Part shown: positions 1-6,552 of the stretch, piece after piece
Numbering within the stretch: the stretch's first letter is position 1
Layout of the letters: each line of letters begins with the position of its first letter
From: Legionellaceae bacterium UBA2794
Lineage (GTDB): Bacteria > Pseudomonadota > Gammaproteobacteria > Legionellales > Legionellaceae
Assembly (NCBI GenBank): GCA_002352055.1
Contig: DEHS01000087.1
Location: forward strand, 25,244-34,612
DNA: 9,369 nt
Direction: 5' to 3'
Position numbers and translations under genes: made by a program
Notes under the pieces: model-generated
What the model saw: the letters and a program-made list of their open reading frames with translations, nothing else
The model's database searches: none
What the model was told of the DNA's origin: nothing

Positions 1-792
1 GAAGAGTATAACCCCACTTACACTAAAAATGGCCTTCTGGACACATTGACCCTTCCGGGCAGTAAGGGACAGGTGGTGACGGTTCAGCGTATTACTAAAC
101 AATTGTTATACCAACGTTCGGCAGTATGGGTCTGCCCTAAAGGTAGTGCTACGATTTATCAAGGCCCCTTCCCTGATGATTGGGAAAGCCGGCTAGAGAA
201 TTATCAACCCACTCATCATAAAAAAGGCTATCTAGAGACACTAACATTCCCTGATAGTACCGGTCAAATAATAACGATTGAGTGCATTACGAAACAGACA
301 TTACATCGGCGTGCTTCGATTTGGGTCTACCCTATGGACAGCGACTATTTATATACAGCATCACTCCCGGAAGACTGGCAAACCCAGCTAGAAAAGTATC
401 ATCCTACTTACAATAAAAAGGGCCTACTGAAGTCATTGACTGTTCCTAATGAGACCCAGCAAATGATACCTATCGAGTACATTTCACAAAACACCTTAAC
501 AAAAAGACAATCTAATCAAGCTGCCAGTTCGCCCAAAGCTCAAATCTCGAGAAAAAGAAAAGCAGCCCCCATAACTCATCCCCAGCCTAAAAAACAGAAA
601 TTTGCGATCGAACCCATTGATGAAAATAACTTTGATTTACAGGTAGCGCCAGAAAACGTTCTTCCAGCAATGAATCCACTGATAGTGCCAAAGAGATACC
701 ATTTTTTCACGAGTAAAAACAGAAATGAGAGCACTCAATCAAGTCAACTAGAAAAGGAATTATTGGACTTTTTTGATATGGATCTATCTTGA
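1..792 (+). CDS. Tandem-repeat protein with bipartite NLS and acidic C-terminus, candidate secreted effector (5' end outside window)
   Basis: The frame is open from the first base, so the true start lies upstream; 263 residues are visible before the TGA at 790-792. Residues 3-67 and 68-132 are two exact-length 65-residue repeats, and residues 133-169 are a third repeat that stops part way. Repeat hallmarks are Y-x-PT, K-x-G-x-L, LT-x-P, GQ, ITKQ-x-L, WV-x-P and DW-x3-LE. Residues 170-183 are a polar linker, followed by a basic bipartite cluster (185-200) and a Pro/Asn-rich stretch. The protein ends in an acidic, aromatic tail (253-263). No signal peptide or membrane segment is visible in this part. 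I do not recognise the repeat family. The layout suggests a protein delivered into a eukaryotic cell and acting in the nucleus, perhaps by a Dot/Icm-type system; that is inference. The downstream diguanylate cyclase is probably unrelated. Confidence 0.8.
   Translation, partial: EEYNPTYTKNGLLDTLTLPGSKGQVVTVQRITKQLLYQRSAVWVCPKGSATIYQGPFPDDWESRLENYQPTHHKKGYLETLTFPDSTGQIITIECITKQTLHRRASIWVYPMDSDYLYTASLPEDWQTQLEKYHPTYNKKGLLKSLTVPNETQQMIPIEYISQNTLTKRQSNQAASSPKAQISRKRKAAPITHPQPKKQKFAIEPIDENNFDLQVAPENVLPAMNPLIVPKRYHFFTSKNRNESTQSSQLEKELLDFFDMDLS
7..507 (+). repeat. Coding tandem array of 195-base units (65 residues each)
   Basis: Units begin at the Tyr codons at 7, 202 and 397, spaced exactly 195 bases each time. 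By hand alignment the first two units share about 30 of 65 residues. The most constant positions are the PT, LT-x-P, GQ, ITKQ and WV-x-P motifs. The third unit keeps its first half but diverges after residue 169. The first two visible residues (Glu-Glu) match the end of a unit (LE-x before Tyr), so at least one more unit probably lies upstream of the window. Confidence 0.85.
553..600 (+). other. Predicted bipartite nuclear localisation signal in the repeat protein
   Basis: Residues 185-200 read KR, then ten residues rich in Pro and Ala, then KKQK. This fits the classical bipartite pattern KR-x(10-12)-K-[KR]-x-[KR] recognised by eukaryotic importin alpha. It lies in a polar, proline-containing linker directly after the repeats, where an exposed signal would be expected. 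The pattern is seen directly; nuclear import is inferred. Confidence 0.55.
757..789 (+). other. Acidic/aromatic C-terminal tail: possible transactivation motif or T4SS signal
   Basis: The last eleven residues are ELLDFFDMDLS, preceded by a Ser/Gln-rich stretch and LEK. Alternating acidic and bulky hydrophobic residues resemble eukaryotic acidic activation motifs such as the DFDLDML core of VP16. A Glu-containing, hydrophobic-ending C-terminus is also what Dot/Icm secretion signals look like. The two readings are compatible, and the sequence alone cannot separate them. Confidence 0.35.
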
Positions 793-1137
793 AAAATAGT
801 AAGTAGGTCATATCACCGGAACCAGTTAATTTCATCTGAAGGAATTCAGACACGAAAGAATCTTGATGCCTATTTAAAGTTTTTGGATACAAGGGGTATT
901 GGGTCAAAAGAACCCAACCTTGAAAGGCTATGACAAACTTACATCGGTGCAATTATCCAGAGTTCCTATCTTCATTTAAAATAAACGATGCGTTTTTTGA
1001 AATAGATGCCTATACGTATAAATTATACATTGGAATATTAAATTGGATTTAGGAACAAAATAAAGTTCAAGTTTTACTCATATTTGCCGATAATATGCAT
1101 AACATGCTGTACTTTTGCGTTCAAGGCAGAAAAATGG
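793..1137 (+). other. Intergenic stretch with no convincing gene
   Basis: This AT-rich stretch of about 345 bases holds no convincing gene. The frame of the upstream repeat gene stays open from 793 to the TGA at 931-933, 46 codons, with no clear start or family. A small hairpin (TTGGG and CCCAA arms, 899-917) has no T-run and does not look like a terminator. A perfect palindrome TATACGTATA sits at 1011-1020. A GATAAT hexamer at 1089-1094, 17 bases after TTCAAG, could be a weak promoter for the diguanylate cyclase gene. Start-like TTG 1084 extends the next gene upstream but has no ribosome binding site. Confidence 0.5.
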
Positions 1138-2250
1138 ATGGATAAGAACGATGTAGAAGAATCGATATTCAAGGAGTTAACCGAGATTCTGTATAATAAT
1201 CTTAAGTTAGGTCTTATTGCGATATTTTTGCACGCAACGATTCTGCTTATTTTTCTGTTAGGAGTAGTGGACACCCGATATCTGGTCTGGTGGTATCTAA
1301 TAATCAGTCTGAATTTAATTGGTGGGATTTTTGCAACGTCATGGTACCAATCCACTAAAAACGATTTGAGCATGATTAAATATCACTACTATTTTTATAT
1401 CGCAGGCTCCAGCATTACGGCGTTAATGCTAGGAATTATAAGCAGCCTTTTAATGCCACATGACATGGCACACCAAGCGTTGGTGATGATGGGTCTCATT
1501 GGCATTACCGGTGCCTCGGTACAAAACCTCCATGCAAGCTATCTCGCAGCCGGCTGTTTTCTTTTATTCTCATTAGCTCCCTTCTTAATATGGCTGTTAA
1601 TACAAATTTCCCAAAATAATACGATTTTCATTGGAATATTTATTCTTACCGTGGTTTATTGTATTTACCTGGCAGTGGATATTCGAACTGGTTATAAAAC
1701 TTTAGCAAATAATATCAAATTAAAACATGAGAATCTTCGTTTATCAGTTATTGATGCACTAACTGGACTCTTTAATCGCCATTCACTTCATGACACCCTG
1801 TATAGACTTATTGAGCAGTCAAAAAGGTATAACAAGCAATTTAGTATCATTTTATTCGATATTGACCATTTTAAATTAATTAATGACCAGTTTGGTCATA
1901 ATGCCGGAGACATTGTTTTAGAAAAAATTGGTGACCTCCTCAAACTATTTTTTAGAGAAACTGATTTTTTCTTTCGCTATGGAGGGGAGGAGTTTTTGAT
2001 AATTCTGGACGAAAGTAATCTGGAGAATGCGGTCAAACGCATTGATGAATTTCGCAAATTGATTAAAAACCATCAATTCCAGTTTACTGCACATGAGCAT
2101 AGAAAAATATCTATTTCCAGCGGTGTTGCCACTTTTCCTGAACACGGAGACACGCCAGAGCTTTTAATTCAGTCTGCTGATGAAGCTCTTTATAGAGCTA
2201 AAAAGAATGGTCGTGATATCGTGTATCGTGCTAAATCAATTGAGATTTAA
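1138..2250 (+). CDS. Membrane-bound diguanylate cyclase (GGDEF domain)
   Basis: The predicted protein of 370 residues makes cyclic di-GMP from two GTP at the inner membrane. About six hydrophobic segments fill residues 20-190; this input domain matches no sensor family I know. The GGDEF domain follows: DALTGLFNR from residue 206, FDIDHFK with the metal-binding Asp241, and the active-site GGEEF at 282-286. The inhibitory I-site RETD (273-276) lies just ahead of RYGGEEF, so product feedback inhibition is expected. The C-terminus has the usual ADEALYRAKKNGRD. No EAL domain is present. I chose ATG 1138, with AAGG 11 bases upstream; the frame is open to TTG 1084, but the extra residues look non-native. 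The catalytic assignment is secure; the signal sensed is unknown. Confidence 0.92.
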   Translation: MDKNDVEESIFKELTEILYNNLKLGLIAIFLHATILLIFLLGVVDTRYLVWWYLIISLNLIGGIFATSWYQSTKNDLSMIKYHYYFYIAGSSITALMLGIISSLLMPHDMAHQALVMMGLIGITGASVQNLHASYLAAGCFLLFSLAPFLIWLLIQISQNNTIFIGIFILTVVYCIYLAVDIRTGYKTLANNIKLKHENLRLSVIDALTGLFNRHSLHDTLYRLIEQSKRYNKQFSIILFDIDHFKLINDQFGHNAGDIVLEKIGDLLKLFFRETDFFFRYGGEEFLIILDESNLENAVKRIDEFRKLIKNHQFQFTAHEHRKISISSGVATFPEHGDTPELLIQSADEALYRAKKNGRDIVYRAKSIEI

Positions 2251-2303
2251 TAAAGTGGAACGCACCCTTATTTCCTTTCAAGTAAGCCAAAAAATTATAC
2301 GCC

Positions 2304-2334
2304 AAGTGAAATATCAAATAAGTGAATAATATCA
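2304..2334 (+). repeat. Imperfect direct repeat upstream of the secreted-protein gene
   Basis: AAGTGAAATATCA (2304-2316) recurs as AAGTGAATAATATCA (2320-2334), differing by two inserted bases. Two helical-turn-scale copies about 80-110 bases upstream of a start could be a regulator binding site, but chance in AT-rich DNA is possible. Confidence 0.3.
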
Positions 2335-2361
2335 TTAGCTTAAAATAAATTGTAATTTAAC

Positions 2362-2391
2362 CTGACATAGTTAATACTTTACAAATATTTG
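2362..2391 (+). promoter_or_regulatory. Weak candidate sigma-70 promoter for the gene at 2416
   Basis: CTGACA (2362-2367) matches five of six bases of the -35 consensus and is followed, after 18 bases, by TATTTG (2386-2391), which matches only three of six. It would give a leader of roughly 18 bases before ATG 2416. The poor -10 keeps confidence low. Confidence 0.25.
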
Positions 2392-2415
2392 CAGCACTAA
2401 TTACATTTAATAAGC

Positions 2416-3501
2416 ATGATGCGTTTTTTGTTTGTATATTTATCTTTTTTTTGCACATTATCCCACGGAAATATTGGAGCAAGAATTTTAAAAAACTACC
2501 AATCCCATTTGTATGCCCTTCCGGTTATTCAGCAAGAACATTTCGCTGTTCGTATGTATGCTTTAACTAACAATGAGGTCTATTTAAACCCGATAATCAA
2601 CTATATTTATTTACTTGCAGGACGTTATAAATATCTTGTTAAGAATATAAACAATAAGACTTACATGGAAAATGAAAACAAAAGACTGTTATTAATAAGC
2701 GATTTAGATACGGATAAAGCTAAATCCCGGAAGGAGAAAAGCCTGAAATTTCCCAACATTGCCTATTATCTCAATCTTTTGATTTTAACGAATAAAATAC
2801 ACTCCTATCATCTCCAGGGGACTCCTCTTTTTCCAGATACTTCTATTGCCATAAACTTCCTGAAATCCAGGGAGTTCGAACTTCAAAACTTCATTCTTGA
2901 TCATAAGAACATCAAAATATATGGCGCTCAATTGATCAATTATGTTTATTTTCTCTATGACTTGGGGATCAGTGATTTACGTAAATCTTATGCTGATGAA
3001 TTTCAAAAAATCTTTCCCAACAAAAAAGATTACCAACTGTCTAACGAGCAATATTCGGCGAAAATTTATGGAATGACACATTTTATTATCAGCGCGAGCC
3101 GTTTTTATCAAAAGGAATTAAATCCTCATTCGTTCGAATGGATAACCTACTATTTTAGAGACCATATCGATGAAATAATTAATCGAACAGAAAACGATGT
3201 GATTGTAGAAGTTGGTGTGAGCTTAAGACTCGTTCAAAACAGCGATATTCGCACGGTTAATAAAATTAAATCTTATCTGGATAAGGTATATAGCAGAACC
3301 TACCGTATGATCCCTGATAAAAAGAATTCATATGATCTCATTAAAGGAGAACATCGAAATATCCTGACCATCATGCTTTTTAATTGGCCTGACCAACTAA
3401 CCCCTACTCCTAATTCCTTAATTCAAACCATGCTGAAACAAAATTTTATTTTGACACATGATGGTACTAAACTTATTTATGGAATTGGAGTGCCCTACTA
3501 A
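2416..3501 (+). CDS. Exported protein of unknown function
   Basis: The 361-residue product starts with a Sec-type signal peptide: Arg3, hydrophobic core FLFVYLSFFCTL, and likely cleavage after Ser-His-Gly at about residue 18. The Cys in the core is not in a lipobox, so a lipoprotein is unlikely. The mature part is rich in Tyr, Asn, Ile and Lys, mainly helical in look, and has no further membrane segment. A short motif near the C-terminus reads WPDQLTPTPN. I do not recognise the family with confidence; the opening (LP-x2-QEHFAVRMYALT) faintly recalls DUF3541, from memory only. No ribosome binding site is visible before either ATG 2416 or 2419; the first is taken. It lies 165 bases after the diguanylate cyclase gene, so separate transcription is plausible. 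Its stop is 8 bases from the stop of a small minus-strand gene. Confidence 0.85.
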   Translation: MMRFLFVYLSFFCTLSHGNIGARILKNYQSHLYALPVIQQEHFAVRMYALTNNEVYLNPIINYIYLLAGRYKYLVKNINNKTYMENENKRLLLISDLDTDKAKSRKEKSLKFPNIAYYLNLLILTNKIHSYHLQGTPLFPDTSIAINFLKSREFELQNFILDHKNIKIYGAQLINYVYFLYDLGISDLRKSYADEFQKIFPNKKDYQLSNEQYSAKIYGMTHFIISASRFYQKELNPHSFEWITYYFRDHIDEIINRTENDVIVEVGVSLRLVQNSDIRTVNKIKSYLDKVYSRTYRMIPDKKNSYDLIKGEHRNILTIMLFNWPDQLTPTPNSLIQTMLKQNFILTHDGTKLIYGIGVPY

Positions 3502-3509
3502 TAGCTCGC

Positions 3510-3653
3510 TTATAACCAGAAGACTCTTACCCAAACATATAATAAGGACATACCAATTATGGGAATGATTACAAACCCAAAAAACAAACGAATTTGAGTT
3601 TTATTTTCAGCAGAAGCCTGATAATACTTTTTGAGTTTGGCAAACAATCCCAT
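3510..3653 (-). CDS. Small single-pass membrane protein, 47 residues
   Basis: The minus strand encodes 47 residues: a short amphipathic, lysine-rich N-terminus (MGLFAKLKKYYQ), a polar stretch to about residue 20, then a hydrophobic span from residue 21 to 46 (LFFGFVIIPIIGMSLLYVW) with Arg43 near the end. Support for a real gene is a near-ideal ribosome binding site, AGAGGA, six bases before the ATG, and the protein-like layout of charged head plus one membrane helix. I do not recognise the family, and no function can be given. It converges with the exported-protein gene (8 bases between stops) and diverges from the small membrane gene at 3756. Confidence 0.65.
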   Translation of the reverse strand: MGLFAKLKKYYQASAENKTQIRLFFGFVIIPIIGMSLLYVWVRVFWL

Positions 3654-3659
3654 GACCTG

Positions 3660-3665
3660 TCCTCT
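3660..3665 (-). promoter_or_regulatory. Ribosome binding site AGAGGA for the 47-residue gene
   Basis: Read on the minus strand this is AGAGGA, followed by six bases and the ATG whose first base is 3653. It is one of the strongest Shine-Dalgarno matches in the window and the main argument that the short frame is translated. Confidence 0.65.
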
Positions 3666-3690
3666 GACTATGAATCCTTACGACACTTAA

Positions 3691-3704
3691 AGCAAATAAT
3701 TGCT
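3691..3704. promoter_or_regulatory. Inverted repeat in the divergent intergenic region
   Basis: AGCAA-ATAA-TTGCT is a perfect inverted repeat with five-base arms and a four-base spacer. It lies between the starts of the two divergent small membrane genes, where a shared operator would sit. No regulator family is recognised and the arms are short. Confidence 0.3.
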
Positions 3705-3755
3705 ATTAGGTGATCCCCTACTAGACTTAAATATATACCATAAATGCGGGGTTTT

Positions 3756-3947
3756 ATGACTCATTTCAATGAATTGCTCATGATTGTAATCATAGGTCTT
3801 TTGCTAGGGATAGTCCAATATCTCGTTATGGACCCCTTACTTAGTCTTATATGTAATTTTATCTTAATAGTCTGCTTCGTGATTTATATTATGCAATTTT
3901 TTGGAGTTATAAATAAGATTCTCCCATCTCCACGCTTATTTAAGTAG
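3756..3947 (+). CDS. Small membrane protein with two hydrophobic segments
   Basis: The 63-residue product has two predicted membrane helices, roughly residues 7-25 (LLMIVIIGLLLGIVQYLVM) and 29-50 (LLSLICNFILIVCFVIYIM), joined by a short loop containing MDP, and a basic tail ending SPRLFK. The family is unknown to me. An ATG at 3744 would add four residues (MRGF) but has no ribosome binding site; ATG 3756 has GGGG four bases upstream, so I prefer it, weakly. The stop is 38 bases before the aminopeptidase start, so the two may share a transcript, although the aminopeptidase has its own good ribosome binding site. Confidence 0.6.
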   Translation: MTHFNELLMIVIIGLLLGIVQYLVMDPLLSLICNFILIVCFVIYIMQFFGVINKILPSPRLFK

Positions 3948-3974
3948 TAACTCAAGTTTGTCTTTAGCTTTAAA

Positions 3975-3979
3975 AAGGA
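3975..3979 (+). promoter_or_regulatory. Ribosome binding site AAGGA for the aminopeptidase gene
   Basis: AAGGA sits six bases before ATG 3986, a standard spacing, and fixes the aminopeptidase start. Confidence 0.75.
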
Positions 3980-3985
3980 TTATCA

Positions 3986-6547
3986 ATGAAAAAAAGCTTC
4001 AATAAAGTGTATAGACTTTCAAATTACACAGTGACCCCCCACTTGATGAGCAACGTTTCATTGGAAATTGATTTAACTAAAAAACCTGTTCAGTGCAAAG
4101 CGCTCATAGTCTTCACACCAAATCCTGCTGCATCGCAAAACGTGGCTCATATAGAGCTGAATGGTGAAAATATGTTACTGATTTCACTATTAGTCAATAA
4201 TAAAAAAGTACATGCTGATGACTTTGAGGTAACAGATCACTCTTTAATTATTAAAAACATCCCAAAAAATGAACCATTCACGGTCAAAACCACCACCCTT
4301 TTGGGTGAAAACTCGGACCTTTTTGGTCTATATGAAACTGAAGGTATCTATCTGATTAAAGCTGAAACTGAAGGATTAAGACGAGTATTTTACTGCCATG
4401 ATCGACCCGATAACCAAGCGATTTACCGCACGGTGATTATTGCCGCTAAAGACCGTTACCCTGTTTTGCTTTCCAATGGTAAATTAATTGCCACTGAGGA
4501 TTTGGAACATGGTAACCATAAAGTGACCTGGTTAGATGAAGTGCCTAAGCCTAGTTACTTATTTGCAATGGTCGCAGGATCTCTTCAGCGCTCAGCAACC
4601 TGTTTTACTACCCGATCGGGTCGCCAATTACCACTTGAATTTTATGTTCCTGCACATGCAACCGCTCAATGTCAATTTGCAAAAGAGGTACTTAAATCAG
4701 CAATGGCCTGGGATGAACGTACTTTCAATCTAGAGTGTGATTTAAAACAACATATGATTGCTGGGGTTGAAAAGTATGCTTCAGGAGCATCAGAACCCCC
4801 AGGACTTAATTTATTTAACACGATTAACCTTTACGCCAGCAAACAAACTAAAACCGATTTGGGAATGTTGCGGGTTTTGGAAGTAGTTGCCCATGAGTTT
4901 TTCCATTATTGGTCAGGGAACCGAGTAACTATAAGGGACTGGTTTAATTTACCGTTTAAAGAGGGGTTAACTACATTTAGAACAGCACTGTTTCGTGAAG
5001 ACCTGTTTGGAACCGATCTTATTCGAATTTTGGATGGAAAAAATCGGGAAGAACGTGCACCACGACAAAATTCATACACAGCAGTACGTAGCTTATATAC
5101 TGCCGCAGCTTATGAAAAAAGCGCTGATATATTTCGTATGATCATGCTTACCATTGGTCGCGAACACTTTCATAAAGGGATGATGCTTTTTTTTCAGGAA
5201 TATGATGGTCAATCAGTGACTTTAGAGGATGTTCTACATTCATTAACTGATTATAGTGGACTCAATATTAATGCTTTTTTACCGTGGTTTACCGAGTCAG
5301 GAATTCCAGAGGTCCGAATAAGTGATGAATACAACTCAGAAAATAAATCTTATACATTAAAAATAAAGGTAATTGGTGGTAAATCACGTCCGATACCCTG
5401 CGTAATTGGACTATTGGACTGCTGGGGTAACGAAATATTATCTGATTATACGTTACTTATAGATAAACCAGCGATGGAGTTTCATTTTCATGATATCTCG
5501 TCCCGCCCCATTCCCTCATTATTACGAAGCTTTTCTGCGCCAGTGTATATAAAGCATAAGGTTGAATTAAATGAGTTAATGGTGTTAATTCAATACGACA
5601 CCAACCATTATAACCGTTATGAAGCAGCAAGGACCCTAATCATAGAGTTCCTCACTTCAAGAGATTATGATCCTGACTCTTTGCCTTCCGAATTTTTTGC
5701 TACATATCGATCGATATTATATGATAAAACAATTGATCCCTGGATATTAGCCCGTATCATAGCACTACCAACGGAAGAGGACTTAATCGCATCCTTACCC
5801 AATACCAATTTTGAACAGATAATTAAGGGTCTTAAAAAGATTCGTATCGCCATAGCCAATGAATTAAAAAATGACCTGCTTAACGTATATGGCCAAATAA
5901 CAAATCATCAGTACATCAAACCAGCCGATTTTAGTATCTTCGACATCCGTGAAGCGGGTATCAGAAAGTTAAGGGACGCTTGCTATTCATATTTTCAATA
6001 TACTGATTATAATCGTACCAAATTTAATCTTATTAAGCGATTTAATGAGGCATTAGGACATAACATGCCAGAGACTATTTCTGCTCTTACGATACTCACT
6101 GATATGAATTGTCCCGAAGTGATTACTTTATATGAGGAATTTTATAATTATTGGAAAGCTAATAACCAATGTATCAATTATTGGTTTAATATTCAGGCAT
6201 CCGCACATCATGAATATGTTGTTGATATTGTGCGATCATTAACTCAGCACCCCGCTTTTGATCTGCAAAATCCCAATAAAGTATGTGCCGTATTTACGCC
6301 TTTTATTTGTAATCCATACGGGTTTCATCAAGCGTCAGGGAAAGGATATCAGTTGGTCGCTGAAATCATAATTAAACTGGATAAAATAAACCCTCCGTTA
6401 GCCGCCCATTTTGCCCAGAATTTTGTAAACTGGAAAAAATATGATGATAAAAGACAACAATTGATGCTTGAGGGGATTGCTTTAATTAATGCGGAGTCCG
6501 TCTCGATCGATGTCAAGAATGTTGTTCAAAACGAATTAAATCATTAA
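3986..6547 (+). CDS. M1-family aminopeptidase N-like zinc metalloprotease with altered GAMEN motif
   Basis: At 853 residues this is close to E. coli PepN (870) and aligns along its whole length: N-terminal beta domain (about 1-190), catalytic domain (190-440), small beta domain (440-545) and a helical C-terminal domain. The zinc site is intact: H303-E304-F-F-H307 and E326. The catalytic Tyr is present as Y376 in AYEK, equivalent to E. coli Tyr381. Glu127 matches the amine-binding Glu121. The substrate-binding parts differ: GAMEN is GASEP (267-271), the residue equivalent to Gln119 is Lys125, and about eleven residues around the E. coli HPIRP segment are missing. No signal peptide is visible, so it is probably cytoplasmic. 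It is likely a hydrolase with shifted specificity, or a PepN paralogue; calling it PepN outright would overstate the match. Its stop lies 5 bases from the stop of convergent bioD. Confidence 0.9.
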   Translation: MKKSFNKVYRLSNYTVTPHLMSNVSLEIDLTKKPVQCKALIVFTPNPAASQNVAHIELNGENMLLISLLVNNKKVHADDFEVTDHSLIIKNIPKNEPFTVKTTTLLGENSDLFGLYETEGIYLIKAETEGLRRVFYCHDRPDNQAIYRTVIIAAKDRYPVLLSNGKLIATEDLEHGNHKVTWLDEVPKPSYLFAMVAGSLQRSATCFTTRSGRQLPLEFYVPAHATAQCQFAKEVLKSAMAWDERTFNLECDLKQHMIAGVEKYASGASEPPGLNLFNTINLYASKQTKTDLGMLRVLEVVAHEFFHYWSGNRVTIRDWFNLPFKEGLTTFRTALFREDLFGTDLIRILDGKNREERAPRQNSYTAVRSLYTAAAYEKSADIFRMIMLTIGREHFHKGMMLFFQEYDGQSVTLEDVLHSLTDYSGLNINAFLPWFTESGIPEVRISDEYNSENKSYTLKIKVIGGKSRPIPCVIGLLDCWGNEILSDYTLLIDKPAMEFHFHDISSRPIPSLLRSFSAPVYIKHKVELNELMVLIQYDTNHYNRYEAARTLIIEFLTSRDYDPDSLPSEFFATYRSILYDKTIDPWILARIIALPTEEDLIASLPNTNFEQIIKGLKKIRIAIANELKNDLLNVYGQITNHQYIKPADFSIFDIREAGIRKLRDACYSYFQYTDYNRTKFNLIKRFNEALGHNMPETISALTILTDMNCPEVITLYEEFYNYWKANNQCINYWFNIQASAHHEYVVDIVRSLTQHPAFDLQNPNKVCAVFTPFICNPYGFHQASGKGYQLVAEIIIKLDKINPPLAAHFAQNFVNWKKYDDKRQQLMLEGIALINAESVSIDVKNVVQNELNH

Positions 6548-6552
6548 TTCAA

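Noticed and set aside
7..507. TAL-effector, ankyrin, LRR or TPR repeats
   Set aside because: The 65-residue units have none of the hallmark positions of these families; only the overall protein layout is TAL-like.
899..917. Hairpin after the repeat gene as an intrinsic terminator
   Set aside because: The stem is short with a bulge, and no run of T follows it.
707..952. 81-codon minus-strand open frame overlapping the end of the repeat gene
   Set aside because: It overlaps a well-supported gene, has no clear ribosome binding site, and its product has no family features.
1074..1373. 99-codon minus-strand open frame antisense to the diguanylate cyclase N-terminus
   Set aside because: It lies opposite a clear coding region for membrane helices; such shadow frames are common, and the product looks random.
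3667..3695. TTGCTT-17-CATAGT promoter for the 47-residue minus-strand gene
   Set aside because: Its -10 box would lie one base from the ribosome binding site, so transcription would start inside or after that site.
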